From a virus: a DNA stretch of 57,962 nt. The notes beneath the pieces were generated by a model. It was not told where the DNA came from and did not search any database. It saw nothing but the letters and a program-made list of their open reading frames with translations. How positions within the stretch are numbered: the first letter of the stretch is position 1; each line of letters starts with the position of its first letter. Position numbers and translations under genes: made by a program. The stretch lies in IMG/VR virus record IMGVR_UViG_3300048834_000191, positions 1 to 57,962 of that record; one strand, written 5' to 3'. Of this stretch, positions 50,378 through 57,476 are shown in pieces.

Positions 50378-50760
50378 GCAGCAATCTTCCTGCGCTGCAC
50401 AGACACGCGCGCAATGCTCACCTGATGCGGTAGTGACAAACGATAGCCGCTTTCCTTCTCGCAAAGGATTTCAATATCGAGCGGGCGCAATCGGCCACGC
50501 AATTGGTTCACATAAACGCGCACGGTTTCCTTGGCGCTCGGAATTTCATTCTTCCCATACATCTCATGAATCAACCCATGAAGCGGCACGGCATTCGGCC
50601 AAGCTCTCGCTAGGGTTCGGGCAAGCGTCGTCTGCATGTTCGATAAATGAACTGCATCGCCGTTGTAGCTGGCAATATTCCCATCGGAGAAAATAAACAG
50701 CTTCAGCGGATCAACTGCTTGCCCACAGCAAGGACAAATTCCATCCGGCAAATTCTGCAA
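50374..50760 (-). CDS. Zinc ribbon + OmpR-like winged-helix regulator, 128 aa
   Basis: N-terminal CPCCGQ (only one knuckle seen). From residue about 50 a Trans_reg_C-type winged helix: LSNMQTTLARTLARAWPNAV, ETVRVYVNQLRGRLRPLD, EKESGYRL. No receiver domain. CtrA/OmpR-like phage regulators occur in alphaproteobacterial phages and could control late genes; inference. Confidence 0.65.
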   Translation of the reverse strand: MQNLPDGICPCCGQAVDPLKLFIFSDGNIASYNGDAVHLSNMQTTLARTLARAWPNAVPLHGLIHEMYGKNEIPSAKETVRVYVNQLRGRLRPLDIEILCEKESGYRLSLPHQVSIARVSVQRRKIAA

Positions 50761-50818
50761 GAATATTCTCCTGAATATTTAGGCTGAGATTTACTCATTC
50801 AGGCTTGCCGAAACTTGT

Positions 50819-51070
50819 CTAGGGTTCAGGAGAAAAAACCACACCCTGATCGCCAGATATTTTTACTCTCTCCGACAACTGAGACAGCGCACTATTCCTC
50901 GCCATCTCATTCCACCGTTCAGTTTCCCAAAGCGGAGTCTTTTCAAGAAATTCTATGTGCGGCAACGTCACGCTGAGATTGATCGGATAGAACGAGCCGA
51001 ACGGAATGTGCTTGACGATGCGAATAACCGTGGAGGAATTATGCAAGCCAGGGCGACCCGTTTTTGTCAC
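50819..51070 (-). CDS. Hypothetical protein, 83 aa
   Basis: GTG 51070 is chosen; TTG 51094 would extend it. PYFGSFYPINLSVTLPHIEFL-like beta start, then acidic-helical part. Overlaps the previous gene by 32 bases. Unknown. Confidence 0.45.
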   Translation of the reverse strand: MTKTGRPGLHNSSTVIRIVKHIPFGSFYPINLSVTLPHIEFLEKTPLWETERWNEMARNSALSQLSERVKISGDQGVVFSPEP

Positions 51071-51326
51071 GAATATCGTCCCACCACTTGTCAATAATAT
51101 CTATGCGCACGCCCCAATCCTTCCCCGAAGCGCTAGCCGCATCTTCTGCTAGCTCCATCATTTGCTCCAGGTTCATTATTGTTGCCGCCTCGAATCCAAT
51201 AATCCTTATTTGCTCTCTGATTCTTTCCTCATACGCCCTGTCCGGATTATCTGAATCAATCTCTGCGACCGCCGAATCCAAAAGCGATCCCAGCGACGAA
51301 AGCAATTCTTGCCTGCTTCTGCTCAT
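51039..51326 (-). CDS. Hypothetical helical protein, 95 aa
   Basis: ATG 51326 overlaps the helicase stop (ATGA). Entirely helical and acidic (LLSSLGSLLDSAVAEIDS; QMMELAEDAASAS). Unknown; may be a helicase-associated factor. Confidence 0.55.
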   Translation of the reverse strand: MSRSRQELLSSLGSLLDSAVAEIDSDNPDRAYEERIREQIRIIGFEAATIMNLEQMMELAEDAASASGKDWGVRIDIIDKWWDDIRDKNGSPWLA

Positions 51327-52867
51327 AGCGAAGCGCCTCCTGCGGAATAGACTGGTTGCGACATATCAATTTCAGAATATGTTTCGTTGTGAGGGTTGAA
51401 GCGCATAATTAATTGACCACGGCGACCAGTATTCTTGAACCTGACTTTCTTGACATAGACGGTCGTTTCATTGGCCTCCAAATTTGAGCACTCAATAATT
51501 ACACCGTGATCTGGCTTGTTGTACCAATGTGCGCTGCCCTCAACGTCATACAATGTGACTGGGCGATGCTTGCCATCCTTGCCGACTTCCTTGGTCGGGT
51601 GCGCAACTACAATCACGACCACGTTGTAGGATCGGGCAAATCGTTTTAGCTGCCGAATTGCCCTGCCAACATATTCGGTCTGCGATTCATCCTTGCGACG
51701 CCGATGTTCAACCTCGTTCCACGGGTCAACCAGCAAAACATTTATGCCATCCCGAAAGACGGCCTCCGTCGCCTTGTCGAGCACCCAATCCAAATCAATA
51801 TCGTCGTCGTCAGAGCGAGGGTCATAATCAATAAAAACCCAATCCCGCTCAATCCATTTATCGGCGCGCTGAATATCTTCCGCCGTCCATGCCTCGCGCG
51901 TGTGCCCTATAAATCCAGACCGCAATTTGTCCCGCAAATACGGAACCGTAGGGATTTCAAAACTGGCGACACAAATTTTCCAGAGATGCCTTCGCGCCAA
52001 ATTTGCACACAACCCAAGCGCCCATGTGCTTTTCCCGTGGTTCGGAACGCCGGTAATAATCATAAACTCGCCAAGCCACAGCCTTAGGTATTCATCGACC
52101 GAGGCCCACCCCGTGCTAAACGATTTGGGTTCTCCCACTTCCGGGTAATCGGATAGCCGGTAAAGACCCTTAACCGGATACGGCTTTGCGTTCTGGATAA
52201 CGTCCCGCACCGCATCAGCGCCATGCTTGACGCGAACATCATTCAAATCCTTGCAGCCGTCCGGATAGGTGACAAACATGCACCTTCCGGCAGAGAGGCG
52301 GCGAACAATTTCAGAAGCTAAACGCTGGCCAGGCCCATCGTTATCAACCGCGATAATAAATCGCTTAATCCGCTTAAGTTGATTTCGTGAGCGCCATAGA
52401 AATTGAAACTTGCCGCCACTCTTTTCGGCCTCTGGTGATAAAGGTTGCTCGTCTTCTGAATCATCTTCCTTTTCGGGCGGCGCGCCGGCGGGAACAGAAA
52501 CCGTTAGCGGAAACCCGCAATCAATGGCGGTCAGAGCATCAATCTCGCCTTCGCAAATAATTAGAGCGTTGCGGGAATCCTCTAGCAGAGGGTCGTCGAG
52601 AACATCGACATTCCAAAAAATGCTCTGGCTTCCCTTGCGTTGCCACATGCGCTTATGACGCCCGGACTCATCCGGCGCGCGGAACTTCTCGGCGTATTCC
52701 TTGCCGTTTCTGGCAAAGGGAAAAACAATAATCTGACCGCTAGCGTCCGGTACGATTTCGTCGCCGCTTTTCTTAGCGGTAAAGATTCCGAACCTTGCGG
52801 CCGTCTCGGTTTCGATTTTGCGGCTGGTGAAAAACTTTTGTGCCGCTTCGCCAAGCACCTTCGTCAT
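51323..52867 (-). CDS. TOPRIM primase-DnaB helicase (T7 gp4-like), 514 aa
   Basis: N-terminal TOPRIM: ICEGEIDALTAIDCGFP (acid) and IAVDNDGPG (DxD). Then DnaB-type helicase: Walker A GVPNHGKSTW at about residue 270, Walker B VLLVDPWNEVEHR, switch VIVVAHPTKE, and FKNTGRRG arginine finger region. Matches the T7-type primase-helicase without the zinc domain, which is in a separate overlapping gene. Confidence 0.9.
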   Translation of the reverse strand: MTKVLGEAAQKFFTSRKIETETAARFGIFTAKKSGDEIVPDASGQIIVFPFARNGKEYAEKFRAPDESGRHKRMWQRKGSQSIFWNVDVLDDPLLEDSRNALIICEGEIDALTAIDCGFPLTVSVPAGAPPEKEDDSEDEQPLSPEAEKSGGKFQFLWRSRNQLKRIKRFIIAVDNDGPGQRLASEIVRRLSAGRCMFVTYPDGCKDLNDVRVKHGADAVRDVIQNAKPYPVKGLYRLSDYPEVGEPKSFSTGWASVDEYLRLWLGEFMIITGVPNHGKSTWALGLCANLARRHLWKICVASFEIPTVPYLRDKLRSGFIGHTREAWTAEDIQRADKWIERDWVFIDYDPRSDDDDIDLDWVLDKATEAVFRDGINVLLVDPWNEVEHRRRKDESQTEYVGRAIRQLKRFARSYNVVVIVVAHPTKEVGKDGKHRPVTLYDVEGSAHWYNKPDHGVIIECSNLEANETTVYVKKVRFKNTGRRGQLIMRFNPHNETYSEIDMSQPVYSAGGASL

Positions 52868-53069
52868 AGAATTTCTTTCCCTTCCAGCCGCAGTTGAAGC
52901 AATGCCACATCACAAAATCAGATCGCGCCCACCAGCCAAGGCATGGTTTTTTTCGATTTGCTCTTTGTCTCGCGTGAGAGCATTGCGGACATAAACAAAA
53001 CCCGCTGCTCTGATTTCCTACCCGCGCAACAATTCCTGCGCTTGCCAGTAATTCGCCGGCGGCTTTCAT
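52773..53069 (-). CDS. Primase zinc-binding domain protein (CHC2-like), 98 aa
   Basis: CLCPQCSHARQ and WHCFNCGWKG with a GW-aromatic spacer are the four-Cys zinc site of T7 gp4-type primases, which reads the primer start sequence. It overlaps the TOPRIM-helicase by 95 bases in the +1 frame, so the usual single protein is split in two. Overlaps the replication gene by four bases. Confidence 0.8.
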   Translation of the reverse strand: MKAAGELLASAGIVARVGNQSSGFCLCPQCSHARQRANRKKPCLGWWARSDFVMWHCFNCGWKGKKFYDEGAWRSGTKVFHQPQNRNRDGRKVRNLYR

Positions 53070-53929
53070 AGCTTCGGGTCACCGTAACCGGTTAGCGGTC
53101 GTGCTTTTGCCGCCGCAGACAATTCAGCCGATAACCTCAACCCTGCAGCGGTGTTTTTATTCGACAGCCATGTTGAGGTCGCCACAAACCAATTCTTGCG
53201 GGTCGGATGATCGGTGGGTAGGGTTGAAAGCCAATCATCTCTGGCCGACAGCACGGAATCCAACGGCAAATTTTGATTGGCGTTTTTCCATCGGGAATAG
53301 TTCTCCCGGTTAAGTTTTATTACGGCCCCTTCAAAAATATATTTTGAAGCATTGGCAGCCGCGTTAGCGGCCCTCGCTTCTTCTTTTGGTTTACTGGTTA
53401 AATGGTTTAATGGTTTAATGGTTCTAGTTTGCGTCGCCAGTTCGTCGGTTTGTGCGTCATCGGTTTGTCGGCTGGAGCGTCGCGGGTTCTGATTTTTGTT
53501 GTAGTTGCAAATAGTTATGTGTGTCGCGTCGCGCGTCGGTTTGACATGCAGCATTGCGTCGGTTTGTGCGTCATCAGTTCGTCTGTTTGTGCGTCGCGGG
53601 TTCTGATATTTGTTGTAATTACAAATAGTTATGTGTGTCGCGTCGCGCGTCGGTTTGACATGCAGCATTGCGTCGCTTTTTAGCTTGTTCAGAAACCGCC
53701 TTACACGCGATTCATGCCACCCCCATGCGGTCGCCATAAAACGAATGGAATGGGCAAATTCTCCGCGCTTCAAATCAAATACAACTCGACCGCGCCTAAC
53801 TCTGCGCGCATCCCATGCGGCCTCAAAAATCATCCACTGGAATGCCTCACGCTCGGTAAAAGGCTCGTCGGCAAATATCTGATGGTCGAAAAAGCCCCTT
53901 GATAAGGCTATGTATCCTTTATCACTCAC
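53066..53929 (-). CDS. Replication initiator-like protein with internal duplication, 287 aa
   Basis: N-terminal winged helix (GYIALSRGFFDHQIF, SIRFMATAWGWHESRVRRFLNKL) as in phage replisome organisers. Residues about 86-160 are two nearly identical 38-residue repeats (DAMLHVKPTRDATHITICNYN). C-terminal half helical. The DNA of the repeats and of the adjacent 8-bp repeats makes a candidate origin inside the gene, as in lambda O. Confidence 0.75.
   Translation of the reverse strand: MSDKGYIALSRGFFDHQIFADEPFTEREAFQWMIFEAAWDARRVRRGRVVFDLKRGEFAHSIRFMATAWGWHESRVRRFLNKLKSDAMLHVKPTRDATHITICNYNKYQNPRRTNRRTDDAQTDAMLHVKPTRDATHITICNYNKNQNPRRSSRQTDDAQTDELATQTRTIKPLNHLTSKPKEEARAANAAANASKYIFEGAVIKLNRENYSRWKNANQNLPLDSVLSARDDWLSTLPTDHPTRKNWFVATSTWLSNKNTAAGLRLSAELSAAAKARPLTGYGDPKL
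53387..53426. other. Five 8-bp AT-rich repeats (candidate DNA-unwinding element)
   Basis: TGGTTTAC, TGGTTAAA, TGGTTTAA, TGGTTTAA, TGGTTCTA in a row. AT-rich and directly beside the 114-bp repeats; resembles the unwinding element of replication origins. Confidence 0.55.
53443..53674. repeat. 114-bp tandem duplication in the replication gene (candidate origin iterons)
   Basis: Two copies, 53443-53556 and 53557-53670 (+4 bases), differing at a few positions; each contains several GTCGGTTTGT-type submotifs. In frame (38 codons). Confidence 0.85.
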
Positions 53930-54384
53930 GCCGCTTCCGCCTTCTTCAAAATCCTATCGACCTTCTCCGAAACTTCTGTGTCGGCTTGCAATTCTGTTAG
54001 AAACTTCGCGTATCCGTCTCTAATCGCGTGAGTGTCAAAACCGCCGAGAGATATGGCGATTTTGCGCCACGACATGCCGAGATGATTTCGCAAAAGATAA
54101 ATGAACAATCTACGAGCAAATGATTTCTTCAGCCCGCGACTGAACGAAAAAAACTCACGCTTTGATACACCCGTTTGAGTAAGGACGGCGTAAAGAAAAA
54201 AATTTACCTGTGGCGACTCGTTAGCCGGCGGCTTACGCATCGCCAGTTCAACTTTGTGCTTTCGCGCATCCTCTGGCTTGCCGGGACATAGTTCATGATC
54301 TTCATGAACGGCATAAAGCGCGCGAAGCAATTTATCGACGCCGCGAACGCGGCAATCGAGCGGAATGTCTGGCGTGTTCTTCAT
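53926..54384 (-). CDS. DnaA C-terminal domain-like DNA-binding protein, 152 aa
   Basis: FARRLFIYLLRNHLGMSWRKIAISLGGFDTHAIRDGYAKFL has the helix pattern of the DnaA domain IV (helix-turn-helix with GG-x-D-x-x-x-I). No AAA+ domain. Next to the initiator gene and candidate origin, so a role in origin binding is likely; inference. Confidence 0.65.
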   Translation of the reverse strand: MKNTPDIPLDCRVRGVDKLLRALYAVHEDHELCPGKPEDARKHKVELAMRKPPANESPQVNFFLYAVLTQTGVSKREFFSFSRGLKKSFARRLFIYLLRNHLGMSWRKIAISLGGFDTHAIRDGYAKFLTELQADTEVSEKVDRILKKAEAA

Positions 54385-54971
54385 CGTCCGGCACCTCGAT
54401 TGTCTAAAGCGCTTCTGCGCGAGGAAAACATCGATGATAGCCTGTCGGCCCTACATGGCGGCAGGTGATGCCATGTTCTGCTATTTATAATATGTCCAAT
54501 AGTTGTTCTGCCGCAGCCAAATTTTCTGGCTATGGCTGTTAGATTATTTTCTCCCGCATCAAATAATTTTCTAATTTCAAGAACCTCGCGTGAGGTGAGT
54601 CTTGCCGTGCCGGAATTTTCTCCAACCTGCCGAGTTCCGTGTTTTATTTTGTCGGCGTTGTTTTCCTTTGGTGTGGCCCATCTAAGATTCGAGATTGCGT
54701 TATTATCCTTATGATTATCGTTGTGAGCAGCCTGATGAGTCGCCGTTGGGGGCGGGCCAACAAAAGTCATAAGCATCAGTCTGGCTGCACGTATATAAAC
54801 TTGTTTGCCGTCTTTATTTACCAGCTTGAACAGCCTGTAGCCACGAATAACCCTGCCTGATAATTCGGTTCCGGCAGAAGACCTGCTGGTTGTGTGGATT
54901 CTAATTACCCGACAACTCGATGAGATTTTATAATCGGGAAACTCTTCATTGATTTTCCATATCTCGTTCAT
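54381..54971 (-). CDS. NUMOD4-HNH homing endonuclease, 196 aa
   Basis: NUMOD4 (EIWKINEEFPDYKISSSCRV), HNH (AHNDNHKDNNAISNLRW) and C-terminal helix-turn-helix (LTAIARKFGCGRTTIGHII). The last residues SSRRSALDNRGAGR copy the end of the upstream gene (GRSALDKARASK), suggesting insertion with target duplication or fusion to an old 3' end. Coupled by four-base overlaps on both sides. Confidence 0.85.
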   Translation of the reverse strand: MNEIWKINEEFPDYKISSSCRVIRIHTTSRSSAGTELSGRVIRGYRLFKLVNKDGKQVYIRAARLMLMTFVGPPPTATHQAAHNDNHKDNNAISNLRWATPKENNADKIKHGTRQVGENSGTARLTSREVLEIRKLFDAGENNLTAIARKFGCGRTTIGHIINSRTWHHLPPCRADRLSSMFSSRRSALDNRGAGR

Positions 54972-55315
54972 TTGGAGGCCCTCGCCTTATCCAGCGCGCT
55001 TCTGCCCCTGCATGGCTCTCCCAATAGCTCAGCTTGACGACTTGCCCACTCACGCGGGCCATCTCGCTTAGGGTCGTATTCGGGATCGCGAGTGATGCCG
55101 TCCTCTTTCGGAAGCATCATTGTGTAATCGAAATCAGCCAGAGGCGTTCTTGTGTTTGCCTGCTCTGCCAGCTTTCTCGCCCGATATGTCGGGTCGAGTT
55201 TCATTTGGAGCGGATGGAGCGGAAAACGTAGATGCTTTGCAATCCGCTTCCATGAGTAGTTTTCTTGGCGCAGCCGTCTTGCGCGCACGAGAATATCTGC
55301 GGGCACTTCACGCAT
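54968..55315 (-). CDS. Hypothetical protein with helix-turn-helix-like start, 115 aa
   Basis: ILVRARRLRQENYSWKRIAKHL looks like a helix-turn-helix; the rest is disordered/acidic and ends CRGRSALDKARASK. Overlaps the HNH gene by four bases. Not recognised. Confidence 0.5.
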   Translation of the reverse strand: MREVPADILVRARRLRQENYSWKRIAKHLRFPLHPLQMKLDPTYRARKLAEQANTRTPLADFDYTMMLPKEDGITRDPEYDPKRDGPREWASRQAELLGEPCRGRSALDKARASK

Positions 55316-55326
55316 TGCAGATTCCT

Positions 55327-55605
55327 TTAGGTTTTGTGATTTGCAGTTTTGATAAGCGCGGTGATGTGGTCGTAATCATCTTTCGACATGCCATGCACGG
55401 CAAAATGATCCGCCATCAGGTATAGAAATTCGGAAGTTGCGCGCTCGCCGTTCAGTACGGCTAGGCTTGATGCCATTCCGTAACAAAACGAGCGCATCAT
55501 CTTCGTGGTGCTATCGACGCCAAGATCGGCAACCGTGTCGAGAACGTAGTTGATGCCGAGATCGCGCATATGTTCGAGATCATCGGTATCGGTGGAAGCA
55601 GCCAT
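55327..55605 (-). CDS. Hypothetical helical protein, 92 aa, first gene of the leftward operon
   Basis: ATG 55605 preceded by GGGGTGCGGG is preferred to ATG 55617. All-helical (LGINYVLDTVADLG; FLYLMADHFAVHGM). Directly behind promoter P3, so expressed early unless repressed. No helix-turn-helix, so not an obvious Cro. Confidence 0.55.
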   Translation of the reverse strand: MAASTDTDDLEHMRDLGINYVLDTVADLGVDSTTKMMRSFCYGMASSLAVLNGERATSEFLYLMADHFAVHGMSKDDYDHITALIKTANHKT

Positions 55606-55639
55606 CCCGCACCCCATTAGGCTTAATAAGTAACCTCAA

Positions 55640-55658
55640 TGTTAAGTAGTACTATACA
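55640..55658. promoter_or_regulatory. Operator-like 19-bp site at P3
   Basis: On the minus strand TGTATAG-TACTA-CTTAACA, the same 7-5-7 layout as at 57027 and 5629, over the -10 box. Confidence 0.5.
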
Positions 55659-55678
55659 TACCTGGGTATTAGTGTCAA
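55651..55678 (-). promoter_or_regulatory. Leftward early promoter P3
   Basis: Minus strand: -35 TTGACA at 55678-55673, 16-base spacer, -10 TATAGT at 55656-55651. ATTGC precedes the -35 as in P1 and P2. Drives replication genes. Confidence 0.7.
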
Positions 55679-55698
55679 GCAATTCTATCGTTTATTTG

Positions 55699-55722
55699 TA
55701 AGGCTGGCTCGTTCATTGAGCC
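55699..55722 (+). promoter_or_regulatory. Hairpin at the repressor start (structured ribosome site)
   Basis: GGCTC (55706-55710) - GTTCATT - GAGCC (55718-55722) ends three bases before ATG 55726. The only SD-like TAAGG (55699-55703) is 22 bases upstream of the ATG; folding the hairpin would bring it close. Translation may thus depend on this structure, or start leaderless. Confidence 0.45.
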
Positions 55723-55725
55723 GTA

Positions 55726-56481
55726 ATGGGAAAATTGAAAGTGCCAGCTAAAAACTCACTTGGAGCGAGGATTAGGTTCGCGCGAATGAGAGTTAGAGAC
55801 AGCCGTGGGCGCGTAGTTTCTCAAGAGGAATTTGGCGCAAGAATAGGTGTTACGCGCGGGTCGGTATCTCAATGGGAAAACAATACGTCCGCGCCCAGCA
55901 TAGAAAATCTGCGGAGCATCGCAAGAATATCCAGGCTCAGTCTCGACTGGCTCGATAGCGGCAAGGGCGAGCGTGAGATACGCGAAGAAAAACCACTACC
56001 CATAGGCGACAAACACAAGGCTCGCGTTGCCGGCGAAGTGAACGCCGGAGTGTGGCGAGAGGCGTCACCCATCAATATTGACGCCGATGCAGACGCCGAC
56101 AAATACCCACCAGTGCCAGCAGCCATCAACAGTCGGATTCCCGCATCGCGGCAGGGGGCGCTCAAGGTAATTGGCAATTCGGTGAATAAGGCAATACCTG
56201 ACGGGGCTTTTGCTATATGCGAAAGCCTATGGGATTCCAGTGAGCCAGAAGCCGGAGACCTGGTTGTCGTTCAGCGCGAGCGAAACGGGTTATTTGAGGC
56301 GACCATCAAATTATTGGCTCACAAAAATGGGCGTTGGGAATTGCAGACACACTCCCACGATCCAGAATTTCAAGGCATTATTCCGCTTACGGATAATTTC
56401 ACCGCGTCTGAAAAAGACTCTGCCATTGTTCAGATTATAGGCCGGGTAATTGGTCACTATGCGCAATACGGCAATTCTTAA
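55726..56481 (+). CDS. CI-type repressor (XRE helix-turn-helix + S24 peptidase), 251 aa
   Basis: Residues about 32-75: QEEFGARIGVTRGSVSQWEN is the XRE helix-turn-helix. C-terminal LexA/CI-type domain: VIGNSVNKAIPDGAFAIC holds the catalytic Ser (GNS), EATIKLL the Lys; the cleavage site may be Ala-Gly in RVAGEV. SOS-inducible repressor that keeps lysogeny. Placed between two early promoters that carry shared operators. Confidence 0.85.
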   Translation: MGKLKVPAKNSLGARIRFARMRVRDSRGRVVSQEEFGARIGVTRGSVSQWENNTSAPSIENLRSIARISRLSLDWLDSGKGEREIREEKPLPIGDKHKARVAGEVNAGVWREASPINIDADADADKYPPVPAAINSRIPASRQGALKVIGNSVNKAIPDGAFAICESLWDSSEPEAGDLVVVQRERNGLFEATIKLLAHKNGRWELQTHSHDPEFQGIIPLTDNFTASEKDSAIVQIIGRVIGHYAQYGNS

Positions 56482-56941
56482 AGCTGCAATCTGCGCAACG
56501 TTCTTATGGCCCATTGCGGCAAGCGCCGAATGGCGGTCATTCACGCAGATCGACCGCATGTCGGATAAAAAAGAAACGTGGATAGAGCTTCGCGGCAATC
56601 CAATTAATCGTCTCGGCAAATCTGTTACGCCATATATCGAAGTACAGTGTCATCGTGGCCACCCTCTCCCGCAATTCAAATTCAGCTCGCCGGTAGATTT
56701 TGGCCGCGTCGGCGTCAATTACAAATTTGATAACGAGAATATCCGTCAACTCTATATTTCAATTTTTAAAGACGGCATGACGCTGCCTATTTTCGCCGGA
56801 AACGAATCGAACATCAACGCGAAGTTGAAGTCAGCCAAGCGATTGCGGCTCGAAGTTTTCTTCACTGGGCAATCCGCCGAATTTATCGACATGAATTTGA
56901 CGGGCGCAAAAGACGCCTATTCCAAGCTCGGCTGTCGATAG
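56459..56941 (+). CDS. Secreted TagO/VasI-like protein, 160 aa
   Basis: ATG 56459; signal peptide NTAILKAAICATFLWPIAASA with cleavage after ASA. Mature part: EWRSFTQIDRMSDKKETWI, TPYIEVQCHRG, VGVNYKFDNENIRQLYISI and RLRLEVFF, a beta fold resembling type VI secretion accessory TagO/VasI-type proteins. Overlaps the repressor stop region and is probably transcribed with it in lysogens, a lysogenic-conversion gene. Confidence 0.6.
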   Translation: MRNTAILKAAICATFLWPIAASAEWRSFTQIDRMSDKKETWIELRGNPINRLGKSVTPYIEVQCHRGHPLPQFKFSSPVDFGRVGVNYKFDNENIRQLYISIFKDGMTLPIFAGNESNINAKLKSAKRLRLEVFFTGQSAEFIDMNLTGAKDAYSKLGCR

Positions 56942-57009
56942 CCCAATAACTCACTGATTTAATGGGATTATTTGCACTGATTATTCTTGCCTATGATGTA
57001 TAGTATTGC

Positions 57010-57036
57010 TTGACTCCACTATGCGATGTGTAGTAA
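57010..57036 (+). promoter_or_regulatory. Rightward early promoter P2
   Basis: -35 TTGACT at 57010-57015 and -10 TAGTAA at 57031-57036 (15-base spacer), upstream TAGTATTGC as in P1. Starts the early operon that wraps around to 5544. Confidence 0.6.
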
Positions 57037-57045
57037 CTCTACACA
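57027..57045. promoter_or_regulatory. Operator-like 19-bp site at P2 (perfect palindrome)
   Basis: TGTGTAG-TAACT-CTACACA: the two 7-base arms are exact reverse complements. Best example of the shared operator. Lies on the -10. Confidence 0.55.
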
Positions 57046-57072
57046 ATCAGATCGCTTCGGGAGAAAGCAGAC

Positions 57073-57354
57073 GTGACGACCTACAGCCTGACATTCAAGC
57101 AAATCGGCGGCGATGAAATTGCCGTTAGCGAGTCTCGCAATCTGGACTCCGCTTGCGACCGCGTTCTCGAATATCTGGATTACGGCTATGAGCTGATCGC
57201 GGCTACGCGTGGCGATGCAAGCGCCCTCTCCGAAGTCATGGTGGAGGTCAACTACCGAATCGACAATCCAGATTGGGAAGAATCCGAAGAAGAGTTCGCG
57301 CGCAACCAGCGCAATGAAGATCGGCGCGACTATTACGCCGGACGGGGTGTGTGA
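57073..57354 (+). CDS. Hypothetical protein, 93 aa
   Basis: GTG 57073 with GGGAG upstream. Small alpha-beta start (YSLTFKQIGGDEIAV) and a Glu/Asp/Arg-rich end. First gene of operon P2. TGATG overlap with the following gene. Confidence 0.6.
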   Translation: MTTYSLTFKQIGGDEIAVSESRNLDSACDRVLEYLDYGYELIAATRGDASALSEVMVEVNYRIDNPDWEESEEEFARNQRNEDRRDYYAGRGV

Positions 57355-57476
57355 TGGGTATTGCGTTCACATTCCTCATCTTCCTTCCAGCCATTCTCGT
57401 CGTGTGCGTTCTCGCGCAGCAATTCGCTGATGCTTGCCGCGTTGGTCAGCACAGCAAACATTTCGAGGTGATGTGA
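57354..57476 (+). CDS. Small membrane protein, 40 aa
   Basis: ATG 57354 to TGA 57474-57476; FTFLIFLPAILVVCVLAQQF is one transmembrane helix. Coupled on both sides (TGATG). Unknown. Confidence 0.6.
   Translation: MGIAFTFLIFLPAILVVCVLAQQFADACRVGQHSKHFEVM

Noticed and set aside
53443-53674. CRISPR or mobile repeat
   Set aside because: Only two tandem copies, in frame inside a gene; read as duplication and origin candidate.
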